DNA of 64,000 nt from Priestia megaterium (GTDB taxonomy: Bacteria; Bacillota; Bacilli; Bacillales; Bacillaceae_H): assembly GCF_009497655.1 (NCBI RefSeq), contig NZ_CP023317.1, positions 2,323,501 through 2,387,500 of the forward strand, in the 5' to 3' direction. Below, piece by piece: positions 8,982 to 16,368 of this stretch; position 1 is the stretch's first letter, and each line of letters begins with the position of its first letter. Both the position numbers and the translations under genes were made by a program. Below the pieces are notes generated by a model that was not told where the DNA came from, did not search any database, and saw nothing but the letters and a program-made list of their open reading frames with translations.

Positions 8982-10217
8982 ATGTTAACAAAAAATCATA
9001 CTCAAAGTTTAGTGGAGTTATTAAACGATAAAATAGTACCTGCTCTATATGAGATAAGAAAATATCAGGGCCCAAATGGAGAGGTCAAAAGAAATTACGA
9101 AAAAGCTAGAGAACTCTTATTAAAAGTAGTTGCTGAAACTGAAACAATATATAACTCTCTAAATTTACCTAAAGTGTGGAATGCATTAAAAAATGACGTA
9201 TGTGATTGGATCGAAAGAGGACTCGATCAATCTCCTTATTTTGATCAAACGTTAATTGCTTATAGCCCGCCTGCAAACGGAGAGGCGACGTTCTTTTTAG
9301 GACCGATTGTAACGCCTAATGGCCCTACCAAAAGAGGGTTTTATTTAGAAGCCTTTATCGCCGTTCGTGATGAACCTGAAATCATGAACTCCATTGAAGC
9401 AGACCTTCCTCATCCTAAAAATGGATGTGAATCGTTAAAGCTGTTGGCTGGTACTCAAGGATTTATGGAAGGGAAGTGTATTGTATTTTTCCCTGAGAAT
9501 GTACAAACAAAAGAAAAGGTAACAACTCAAAACTTCGCGATATTTTTCTTTAATAAATTTCACAGCATATACAATGATGATACATTAAAAAGAGCGTATT
9601 CTATCTTTCCTGATTTTAACTTTAAATCTCATACTATGAATAGAGAAGACACCTATCAGGCAAGGGTAATCTGGGGATATCTACATGACTATTATCATCA
9701 CTGTGGAAATAAACCTTTCGATCAACATATACAGGCAAAAATGAATTTTTTTGCAGGCATACTGGAAGAAGTTAAAGTAGACTGTCAGACGGTGCTGACT
9801 CTTCATAAAAGAAAATACCCTTTTTGGGAAGAGATAACAGAATTTGTTCTCTTTGAACGTCTGTTAAGGTATCCTAGTCAGCATAATGCACCTCGAAACT
9901 TTGATTCTGGCACAGGATTTTTTCTTTTTAGCTGGTTAGTTGCAAATGGGCATTCAATATCCCGAAAAGAAGACCATGCTTATTTAGATTTAGACATGTG
10001 TTTGAAGGAACTAGACCTTTTAGTAAAAGAAATTGAACAACTTGAAACAATTCAAAGTGACCTTGGCTATAAAGAAGAAGCCGAACGCTATGTTCGAAAA
10101 TACTTATTGCCTAGTGAGAACGGTGATAAATTTACTATTCCGGACAATTATTTTATTAATCAGCAAAATAAAAAGATTGAAGTTCCATACTTACTATTCG
10201 ATGACCATAATCTCTAA
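8982..10217 (+). CDS. Uncharacterised protein with an HDxxHH...EExKxD predicted metal site (DUF6421-like)
   Basis: A 411-residue cytosolic protein without signal peptide or membrane segments. From memory it most resembles the DUF6421 family, whose function is unknown. The notable feature is two short helices' worth of ligands: H235-D-Y-Y-H239-H240 and E262-E263-V-K-V-D267. This resembles the HExxxH plus EExR/KxE/D zinc site of M49 peptidases, with Asp replacing the catalytic Glu and a shorter gap. A metal-dependent hydrolase, isomerase or oxygenase step in the pathway is possible. Start follows AAAGGAGGG; the next gene starts 15 bases after its stop. Confidence 0.55.
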   Translation: MLTKNHTQSLVELLNDKIVPALYEIRKYQGPNGEVKRNYEKARELLLKVVAETETIYNSLNLPKVWNALKNDVCDWIERGLDQSPYFDQTLIAYSPPANGEATFFLGPIVTPNGPTKRGFYLEAFIAVRDEPEIMNSIEADLPHPKNGCESLKLLAGTQGFMEGKCIVFFPENVQTKEKVTTQNFAIFFFNKFHSIYNDDTLKRAYSIFPDFNFKSHTMNREDTYQARVIWGYLHDYYHHCGNKPFDQHIQAKMNFFAGILEEVKVDCQTVLTLHKRKYPFWEEITEFVLFERLLRYPSQHNAPRNFDSGTGFFLFSWLVANGHSISRKEDHAYLDLDMCLKELDLLVKEIEQLETIQSDLGYKEEAERYVRKYLLPSENGDKFTIPDNYFINQQNKKIEVPYLLFDDHNL

Positions 10218-10232
10218 GGAGAAGATGCACTA

Positions 10233-11534
10233 ATGAATGCTTTGCATTTAAGTAAAATAGGAAACAAAATGACTAATAAAGTAGGCGTTCGTGCTATTAT
10301 GCATGACATTCAAGAAGTGCTCAATTCTGATCTCAATCAATATGTGAATTTAAGCGCTGGAAATCCTGCCATACTCCCTCAAGTTTATGAAATGTGGGAA
10401 GAAGCTTTAAAAGATATTGTGAACGACAAACAACTAAAGAATTTGATTAGCCAATATGGGTCTAGTTACGGTACGTATGAATTAATTGATTGCATAAGAG
10501 AATACTTCTTTAGGAATTATCGTATTGAGCTGGACAGAGAACAAGTCTTGATCACTTCAGGAAGTCAAAATCTGTTTTTTTTAGCTATAAATTCATTTTG
10601 CGGTACAAGTAAAGAAGGAAGAGTTAAAAAAGCATTAATACCTATGCTGCCGGATTACGCTGGGTACAGCGGAGTGGCACTAGAGGAAGCTATAATAGAA
10701 GGAATTCCTCCTATCGTCTCAAAGCTTGATCATCATACGTTTCGTTATGAATTTAACAAACAGGCATTCAAAGATAAAATAGCACAGGACCCAGATATCG
10801 GAGCTGTCGTATTATCAAGACCTAATAATCCAAGCGGCAACATTCTTTCAAAAGAAGCCGTACACTTTATATCCCAAGTATGCAAGGACTATAACATTCC
10901 ATTGCTAATTGATTCAGCGTACGCACCTCCTTTTCCGGCTATGAACTTTGTTGAAATGAATCCAATTATACATGACAACATCATTCACTGCATGAGTCTT
11001 TCTAAAGCCGGATTGCCTGGAGAGAGAATAGGAATTGCTATAGGAAAAAGTGACTTCATAAAAGTAATGGAAGCATTTCAATCAAATATTTTGATTCACT
11101 CTTCTAGGTTAGGTCAGCGGATGGTGGTTAACACCTTAAAGAACGGAAAGTTACCTGGAATTTCAGCTAACTATATAAGAACTCATTATAAACAAAAACA
11201 TGACTATTTAAAAAATCTTTTAACTACACATATGCCGGATGATATTCCTTGGTATTTACATAAAGCGGAAGGTTCGTTGTTTGGTTGGCTTTGGTTAGAA
11301 GGTTTGACTTTCAGTGATAACGATCTATACAATAAATTAAAAGCAGAAAACTTGATTGTAGTACCAGGCGGATCATTCTTTCACGGCAACCGGTCTTGTC
11401 CTCACAACCAGGAGTGCATTCGCATAAGTCTTACTGCTACAGATGAGGAGTTAAAGAAAGGAATTGATATTCTTTCGTCAGTAGTCAAGAAAGTATACAG
11501 TTCAGATTTTATATGTGAAACAGAAAAAATCTAA
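10233..11534 (+). CDS. AvtA-like PLP-dependent aminotransferase
   Basis: A 433-residue fold-type I aminotransferase similar along its length to remembered E. coli AvtA (valine-pyruvate aminotransferase): IGNKMTNKVGV, SAGNPAILPQVYEMW, YGSSYGTYELID, LSRPNNPSGNIL, LIDSAYAPPFPAM, the PLP-lysine segment CMSLSKAGLPGERIG, and CIRISLTA near the end. It is the last gene of the five-gene unit and is followed by a strong terminator. In this setting it probably aminates the keto acid made by the BacA-like enzyme, the job BacF does in bacilysin synthesis. Ordinary AvtA function cannot be excluded. Confidence 0.8.
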   Translation: MNALHLSKIGNKMTNKVGVRAIMHDIQEVLNSDLNQYVNLSAGNPAILPQVYEMWEEALKDIVNDKQLKNLISQYGSSYGTYELIDCIREYFFRNYRIELDREQVLITSGSQNLFFLAINSFCGTSKEGRVKKALIPMLPDYAGYSGVALEEAIIEGIPPIVSKLDHHTFRYEFNKQAFKDKIAQDPDIGAVVLSRPNNPSGNILSKEAVHFISQVCKDYNIPLLIDSAYAPPFPAMNFVEMNPIIHDNIIHCMSLSKAGLPGERIGIAIGKSDFIKVMEAFQSNILIHSSRLGQRMVVNTLKNGKLPGISANYIRTHYKQKHDYLKNLLTTHMPDDIPWYLHKAEGSLFGWLWLEGLTFSDNDLYNKLKAENLIVVPGGSFFHGNRSCPHNQECIRISLTATDEELKKGIDILSSVVKKVYSSDFICETEKI

Positions 11535-11555
11535 TTTCTTAAAGGTTTAGAGGTG

Positions 11556-11591
11556 AAAAAAGCCGACCTGGTTGCTAGGGTCGGCTTTTTT
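11556..11591. terminator. Shared terminator between convergent units
   Basis: AAAAAAGCCGACC pairs with GGTCGGCTTTTTT around a 10-base loop. The A-run and T-run make it usable by the operon on the plus strand and by the ferredoxin-like gene on the minus strand. Confidence 0.8.
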
Positions 11592-11698
11592 GTTTAGATT
11601 AAGCAATAGGCGCATTAAAGAAAACAAACAGACATTTTTAATAATGTTTCTCTTTTAATTGGTTAACTTTATAAAGACCAGGATTTCACCGTTGTAAA

Positions 11699-12091
11699 TT
11701 AAAGTTTTTTAGATACTTTGATGACGGTTTCTTTTTGTTTTGAGATACCTTTAACAGTACCTTCTGTTCGCTGGAAACCTTCTCCGCAAAAAGTATGACT
11801 TGTTTTTTGGACAAAAGGTTGATCTGTCTTTAAAGAGTTAATAAGCTCTCGTGCATCATCAGGCTTCATATCTTTATACCAAATACCGTCTGGGTAGGAA
11901 ATGACGACGCATTTATCATGACATCTTCCATTACATCGAGTGCGAGTCGTATGTATGTATTCGTCCATCTCTTGATTAGCTATCTCAGTTCGAATCGCTT
12001 GTGTAACTTCTTCGGCTCCAACTCGATTGCAGCTGCTTCCATTGCAAATGAGAACGTGATGTTTCGTTGTACCTAAGTTCCATGTAGCCAT
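11699..12091 (-). CDS. Thioredoxin-fold [2Fe-2S] ferredoxin-like protein, Zur-box controlled
   Basis: A 130-residue protein with the cysteine pattern of the thioredoxin-like 2Fe-2S ferredoxins: C16-x4-C21 and C53-x3-C57, with an extra C61. It also has the family's VISYPDGIWYKDMKPDDARELI segment after the second pair. Such proteins are soluble electron carriers of mostly unknown partner. The gene has a 17-base Zur-like site 20 bases upstream, identical (as reverse complement) to the one before rpsN. This suggests expression in zinc shortage. A C-terminal stretch of about 35 residues, basic at its end, is not part of the core domain. Confidence 0.75.
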   Translation of the reverse strand: MATWNLGTTKHHVLICNGSSCNRVGAEEVTQAIRTEIANQEMDEYIHTTRTRCNGRCHDKCVVISYPDGIWYKDMKPDDARELINSLKTDQPFVQKTSHTFCGEGFQRTEGTVKGISKQKETVIKVSKKL

Positions 12092-12110
12092 GTTGATCCC
12101 TCCTATTAAA

Positions 12111-12127
12111 AGTAATGATTACGATTT
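12111..12127 (-). promoter_or_regulatory. Zur box upstream of the ferredoxin-like gene
   Basis: AGTAATGATTACGATTT contains the near-palindrome TAGTAAT-N-ATTACGA type core of Bacillus Zur operators and is the exact reverse complement of the site at 12484-12500. Confidence 0.75.
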
Positions 12128-12182
12128 ATGACGTATAATGATTCCTTTTTTAGCAAAGAGGGCCCTTTACCTCATTAGAATT

Positions 12183-12452
12183 TTACCAGCTTGATTTTTT
12201 CACCCCAGGAAGCTGTCCCTTGTGAGCAAGTTCTCTAAATGCAATTCGCGAAAGCTTAAATTTACGTAAATATCCACGAGGTCTTCCCGTTACTTCACAG
12301 CGATTATGCAAGCGAGTAGAAGAAGAGTCTCTAGGAAGCTTTCGTAGTTCATTATAATTTCCTTGTTCCTTTAACTGTTTTCTTAACTCAGCATATTTTT
12401 CGACAAGTGCTTGTCGGTGCTTTTCTTTTGCTATTTTTGATTTTTTAGCCAA
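12183..12452 (-). CDS. rpsN: 30S ribosomal protein S14, zinc-independent paralogue
   Basis: An 89-residue S14 with [20 protein letters not shown] at the start and [16 protein letters not shown] near 51-66. The two CxxC zinc knuckles of the 61-residue housekeeping form are absent, so this is the C-minus form used when zinc is scarce. It begins with TTG behind AAGAAAGGA. A Zur box lies upstream, in line with the known Zur control of alternative ribosomal proteins in Bacillus. The ferredoxin-like gene follows it on the same strand after 91 bases. Confidence 0.92.
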   Translation of the reverse strand: MAKKSKIAKEKHRQALVEKYAELRKQLKEQGNYNELRKLPRDSSSTRLHNRCEVTGRPRGYLRKFKLSRIAFRELAHKGQLPGVKKSSW

Positions 12453-12483
12453 ATAATCAATCCTTTCTTAAAGTCCTTCTTGA

Positions 12484-12500
12484 AAATCGTAATCATTACT
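12484..12500 (-). promoter_or_regulatory. Zur box upstream of rpsN
   Basis: AAATCGTAATCATTACT matches the known Bacillus Zur consensus TCGTAATNATTACGA at all but one base and stands about 30 bases before the rpsN start. Confidence 0.8.
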
Positions 12501-12711
12501 ATTTATATTTTTATATCATAAACCACTAAAGAATGAAATGCAACTCATATTTAATGAGTAAAGTTATATTTTTATATGCTGAAAAATAGTTAAAAAAATA
12601 CGATAATATACAATTTCTTTTGGAACTGGATAATTTTTTGCAATGAAAGACTCTTATATTTCTGCTAGCATATGAACCACGTCAAGAAATAGCAAGGAGG
12701 CTTTTATTTTT

Positions 12712-13170
12712 ATGATGAAAAAACTAGTAATTGCTATCGCAATGCTTATCCCGAGTTTTGGTGCAGGTTACTCAGCATTTGCTGCAGCACCCGCTCATGA
12801 ACAGCACATTCAAGTAAATAAAAATGATAAAGAACTATTAGCTCGTCTTGTATCAGCTGAAGCCAAAGGAGAGCCGTACGCAGGCAAAGTAGCCGTGGCA
12901 ACAGTTGTATTAAATAGAGTCGACAGCAGCAAATTCCCGGACACTGTAAAAGGCGTTATTTATCAAAAAGGTCAGTACAGCCCGGTCAGCAACGGTCAAA
13001 TCAATAAACCTGCAGACAAAGGTTCAAAAAAAGCTGTAGAAGAAGCAATTAACTTCCAAGGTCAAGGAAAAGGTTCATTATTCTTCTTTAATCCTGATAA
13101 AACGGGAGATCAATGGCTGCGCCAAAAACAAGAAACAATTAAAATAGGGCATCATGTATTTGCAAAATAA
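12712..13170 (+). CDS. Secreted SleB/CwlJ-type cell-wall hydrolase
   Basis: A 152-residue protein with a signal peptide (MMKKLVIAIAMLIPSFGAG, cleavage probably after AFA-A near 24-27) and a hydrolase-2 domain: LLARLVSAEAKGEPYAGKVAVATVVLNRV with the catalytic Glu in SAEAKGEP, then YSPVSNGQI, and a C-terminal GHHVFAK. The family cuts the glycan strands of cortex or vegetative wall; the length and lack of a peptidoglycan-binding domain fit the YkvT-like short form. A double ATG follows AAGGAGG. Monocistronic with a terminator. Confidence 0.85.
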   Translation: MMKKLVIAIAMLIPSFGAGYSAFAAAPAHEQHIQVNKNDKELLARLVSAEAKGEPYAGKVAVATVVLNRVDSSKFPDTVKGVIYQKGQYSPVSNGQINKPADKGSKKAVEEAINFQGQGKGSLFFFNPDKTGDQWLRQKQETIKIGHHVFAK

Positions 13171-13171
13171 T

Positions 13172-13213
13172 AAAAAAGCTAATGGCTAGCTACGTGCTGT
13201 CATTAGCTTTTTT
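13172..13213 (+). terminator. Terminator of the cell-wall hydrolase gene
   Basis: AAAAAAGCTAATG and CATTAGCTTTTTT form a 13-base perfect stem across a 16-base loop. Confidence 0.8.
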
Positions 13214-13312
13214 AGTTATGTACATAACATAAACAGTAGAACAACCTTCAAAATTAGAATTTTATGGTAAAATAAAAGAGGTCATTTGTAATTAAAAATA
13301 TGAGGTGATAAC

Positions 13313-13513
13313 TTGAAAGAGAATATGATGTTTGCTTGGATAGCTTCATGGTTAGCTCTTGTTGGTCAGCTCATTTTTTTTATGGGAGTAGCGCTTTTTA
13401 CAGGGGATTGGCGCTACATGATGTGGAGTTTTATGATAAGCATAATTGTAGGTATACCTAGTATAATGGGTACCTATAAACGAAATCAGCAGCTAAAAGC
13501 ATACAAAAAATAA
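13313..13513 (+). CDS. Small two-helix membrane protein
   Basis: A 66-residue protein of unknown function. Two hydrophobic stretches (near 7-29 and 37-52) are split by GDWRYMM, with a basic tail ending KAYKK. TTG start behind GAGGTGATAAC. Its own terminator follows closely, so it is a single-gene unit. Confidence 0.6.
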   Translation: MKENMMFAWIASWLALVGQLIFFMGVALFTGDWRYMMWSFMISIIVGIPSIMGTYKRNQQLKAYKK

Positions 13514-13539
13514 GGAATATCGTATTGAAACGCGTTATG

Positions 13540-13572
13540 AAAGACTTAGAGAAATCCTCTAAGTCTTTTTTT
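13540..13572 (+). terminator. Terminator of the small membrane protein gene
   Basis: AAAGACTTAGAG pairs with CTCTAAGTCTTT, then T7. Confidence 0.85.
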
Positions 13573-13677
13573 GTTTGGGTATAAAAAGACATGAACCGTA
13601 CTCCGTTCTTCTAAAAAAAGTACTTTTTACATAGTTTATCAATACAGAACATTTGATAAACACGCGGAGGAGTAAAC

Positions 13678-15420
13678 ATGAAGGAGCAGCCTAATTTTTT
13701 GTTGATTATGGTGGACGAAGAACGATTTCCACCCGTATATGAAAGTAAAGAAGTAAAAAAGTGGCGAAAAAAACATTTAAAAGCACATGAATTTTTAAAA
13801 CAGCATGGAATGGGGTTTACTCGTCACTACGTCGGTTCTACAGCCTGTTCACCGAGTCGAGCTACATTGTTTACAGGGCAGTACCCTTCCTTGCACGGAG
13901 TGACCCAAACGCAAGGTATCGCAAAGAAGTCACAAGATCCTGATATGTTTTGGCTGCAGCCTAATACCGTCCCAACGATGGGAGATTATTTTAAGCAGGC
14001 TGGGTATCAAACCTTTTATAAAGGAAAATGGCATATTTCTGATGAGAACATCTTAATTCCAGGAACACATAACGTTTTTTCTAGCTACCAGATGCAAACA
14101 GGAATACCGGATCCAGAAAAAGAGCGCCTCTATCAACGGGCTAATAAGCTTGAAAAGTTTAGTTTTTCAGGGTGGATTGGTCCAGAGCCGGAAGGGAGAA
14201 ACCCGCACAATTCTGGTTCATCTGCGGCCATTGGAGTGAGTGGACGAGACGAAATATATGCAGAGGAAATCATAGAGCTTATTCAACAATTAGAATATCA
14301 AAAGACTGCGCAGCCTTGGCTCATGGTAGCTTCGTTTGTGAACCCGCATGACATTGCGCTGTTCGGAGCAATCACCAAACACCTTGCTATGTTTCAGTTT
14401 TCTATTGATGAGACAATTCCGAACATCGAGCCGCCACCTACTATTAGAGAATCTTTACAAACGAAGCCTAGCGCTCAAAGCAGCTATAAATACATCTACC
14501 CAAAAGCGCTGCAGCCGACGCCAAATTCTAGTTTCTACCGGCGCTTATATTATCAGCTTCAAAAAAATGTTGATAAACAAATTTTGAAAGTCCTTCGGAC
14601 TATAGAACAATCTTCGTTCTATGACAATACCATTATTATTTTCACGTCGGATCACGGTGATTTGCTTGGGGCTCACGGAGGACTACATCAAAAATGGTAC
14701 AACATGTATGAAGAGTCGATTCACGTGCCGCTTCTCATTCATAACAAGCATTTGTTTCCTAGTTATCAACGTACAGACGTGCTGACTAGTCATGTTGACT
14801 TGATCCCGACAATGCTTAGCTTGGCTAATATCGATGCTTCCGCTGTTCAAAAGCAATTGCAAAAAAGTCATACGGAAGTACATCCATTTGTTGGGCGAGA
14901 CCTCTCAGGAACGTTGCGAGGAGAAACATCGCTCCATAAAGAAAAAGCACCGATTTTCTTTATGACGGATGATGACCCGACAAAAGGACTTCACCAAACA
15001 AATTTTTTAGGAGAAAGCTATCCGTCAGTCGTTCAGCCTAATCACATTCAAGCGATCATTGTCGAGTTTCAATCAGCCGCAGGAAAGGAAATCTGGAAAT
15101 ACGCTCGATACCATGATAATCCGCAATTTCGGTCAGCACCTAACGAAAAAGATGAAGTCATCCACCGAGAGCAATATGAAAGTTACCCGGTAGATCTTAC
15201 TAACCTTAAAGAAACATCGGTTCCGGATCAAATTGAAATGTACAATTTGACCAAGGATCCGTTAGAAACAGTAAATTTGGCTTACCCGTATTTTTCAACA
15301 AATGAAACAAGGAAAATTCAGCGGCAGCTTGATGTTATTCTTAAAGAACAACTCAGGAAAAAACGGATTTTTCCGCAAAGTGGAAGCATGTACCAGGAGC
15401 TTCCGTCTAAAGATAGATAA
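13678..15420 (+). CDS. Sulfatase-family hydrolase, cytosolic
   Basis: A 580-residue alkaline-phosphatase-superfamily enzyme. The sulfatase signature A-C57-S-P-S-R61-ATLFTGQYP is present, where Cys is converted to formylglycine in active sulfatases, as are FLLIMVDEER at the start (metal Asp) and FTSDHGDLLGAHGG near 322-335. There is no signal peptide, which is unusual for sulfatases acting on outside polymers, so the substrate is probably a small imported ester. It could also be a phosphonate or phosphodiester hydrolase, since that branch uses the same motif. RBS CGGAGGAG. No transporter or maturase gene is adjacent. Confidence 0.8.
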   Translation: MKEQPNFLLIMVDEERFPPVYESKEVKKWRKKHLKAHEFLKQHGMGFTRHYVGSTACSPSRATLFTGQYPSLHGVTQTQGIAKKSQDPDMFWLQPNTVPTMGDYFKQAGYQTFYKGKWHISDENILIPGTHNVFSSYQMQTGIPDPEKERLYQRANKLEKFSFSGWIGPEPEGRNPHNSGSSAAIGVSGRDEIYAEEIIELIQQLEYQKTAQPWLMVASFVNPHDIALFGAITKHLAMFQFSIDETIPNIEPPPTIRESLQTKPSAQSSYKYIYPKALQPTPNSSFYRRLYYQLQKNVDKQILKVLRTIEQSSFYDNTIIIFTSDHGDLLGAHGGLHQKWYNMYEESIHVPLLIHNKHLFPSYQRTDVLTSHVDLIPTMLSLANIDASAVQKQLQKSHTEVHPFVGRDLSGTLRGETSLHKEKAPIFFMTDDDPTKGLHQTNFLGESYPSVVQPNHIQAIIVEFQSAAGKEIWKYARYHDNPQFRSAPNEKDEVIHREQYESYPVDLTNLKETSVPDQIEMYNLTKDPLETVNLAYPYFSTNETRKIQRQLDVILKEQLRKKRIFPQSGSMYQELPSKDR

Positions 15421-15766
15421 AAAATAGTTTCGACGAGTTCAAGCCAAATATTGGTGTAAGTAGAAAAAGGTATATTTAATATTTTAGTATATAAATAAAA
15501 AACTGATGATACTTGTGCTATGTTACTTATTCTGATTTGAGCAGTACTGGATTTTAATTCGTTAATAATACTTAGATAAAGCAAATAAATGCTTGTAACA
15601 TCTTTCTTTTTTGCCTTTATTCTTACACAATAAAGGTAAAAACAAAAATAAAATGTAGGTGTTAATATTATAATAAAAAACTTTTTAAGCCCATATATTC
15701 TTAAGTAACTTTTCGGGAATTTAAGCATAAATTAATTCTATAACATTAAGAAATAAAAATTACTTC
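15421..15766. other. AT-rich intergenic stretch
   Basis: I see no gene or RNA motif here. An open minus-strand frame exists but overlaps the sulfatase end and has no ribosome site. The stretch ends at the T-box promoter. Confidence 0.5.
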
Positions 15767-15796
15767 TTGACTTCTGTAAAATTTATACACTATAAT
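15767..15796 (+). promoter_or_regulatory. Sigma-A promoter of the T-box/ThrRS unit
   Basis: TTGACT (15767-15772), 18-base spacer, TATAAT (15791-15796), about 30 bases before the first T-box leader. Confidence 0.8.
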
Positions 15797-15827
15797 CACT
15801 TTTAACAACTAACAAACATTATTTGGC

Positions 15828-16071
15828 AACGAAAAGGACATGAATTAGGTGCTGTTTTCTTCGCAGAGAATAGGGTCAGCGGCTGGGAGCCCTTAAGAAA
15901 TCATCTAATTTACCACCTTAGAGCTATTGCAGGGAATGTGCATAACTGAAACTGCAATCGGTAAAACCGTTATCTTTTTTTGAGCGTAAAATGCGTACAG
16001 GTATTTTACGGAATTAGGGTGGTACCACGACCGCATTCGTCCCTTCACTAGGGATGAGTGCGGTTTTTTAT
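15828..16071 (+). ncRNA. T-box riboswitch 1 (threonine specifier ACC)
   Basis: tRNA-sensing leader. The conserved T-box AGGGTGGTACCACG lies at 16016-16029. It is followed by a terminator stem that starts CCGCATTCGTCCCT and ends AGGGATGAGTGCGG plus a T-run. Stem I elements (AGAGAATAGGG-like loop and the AATTTACCACC segment) are upstream. The probable specifier codon is ACC at 15912-15914 (Thr). Uncharged tRNA-Thr would stabilise the antiterminator and allow read-through. Confidence 0.88.
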
Positions 16072-16096
16072 GTAGAAAAAATGAATATACAAGCAT

Positions 16097-16339
16097 TGAA
16101 AAGGACATGAATCATTTTTGGATTTTCTTTACAGAGAGTAGGGTCACTGGCTGAGAACCCTTAGAAAACGAAATGAATTTACCACCTTGGAGCTGCGGCG
16201 GGGAATGTGTATACACTGAAACTGCAACCGGTAAAACCGTTATCTTTTTAAGCGTAAAATACGTATAGGTATTTTACGGAATTAGGGTGGTACCACGGCC
16301 GCATTCGTCCCTTTATTAGGGATGAGTGCGGTTTTTTTG
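16097..16339 (+). ncRNA. T-box riboswitch 2 (threonine specifier ACC)
   Basis: A second complete T-box in tandem, about 80% alike to the first by eye. It has the AGAGAGTAGGG loop, the AATTTACCACC segment with ACC at 16181-16183, T-box AGGGTGGTACCACG at 16284-16297, and its own terminator with the same CCGCATTCGTCCCT arm and a T7 tail. Both must read through for the downstream gene to be expressed, which makes the response to threonine starvation steeper. Confidence 0.88.
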
Positions 16340-16368
16340 TTGAATAAAAACATATTGGAGGAATGAAC

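Noticed and set aside
15318-15728. 136-codon minus-strand open frame
   Set aside because: It overlaps the end of the sulfatase gene, has no ribosome site and its composition follows the AT-rich spacer.
15905-16108. Minus-strand frame across the first T-box
   Set aside because: The region is fully explained by the T-box leader structure.
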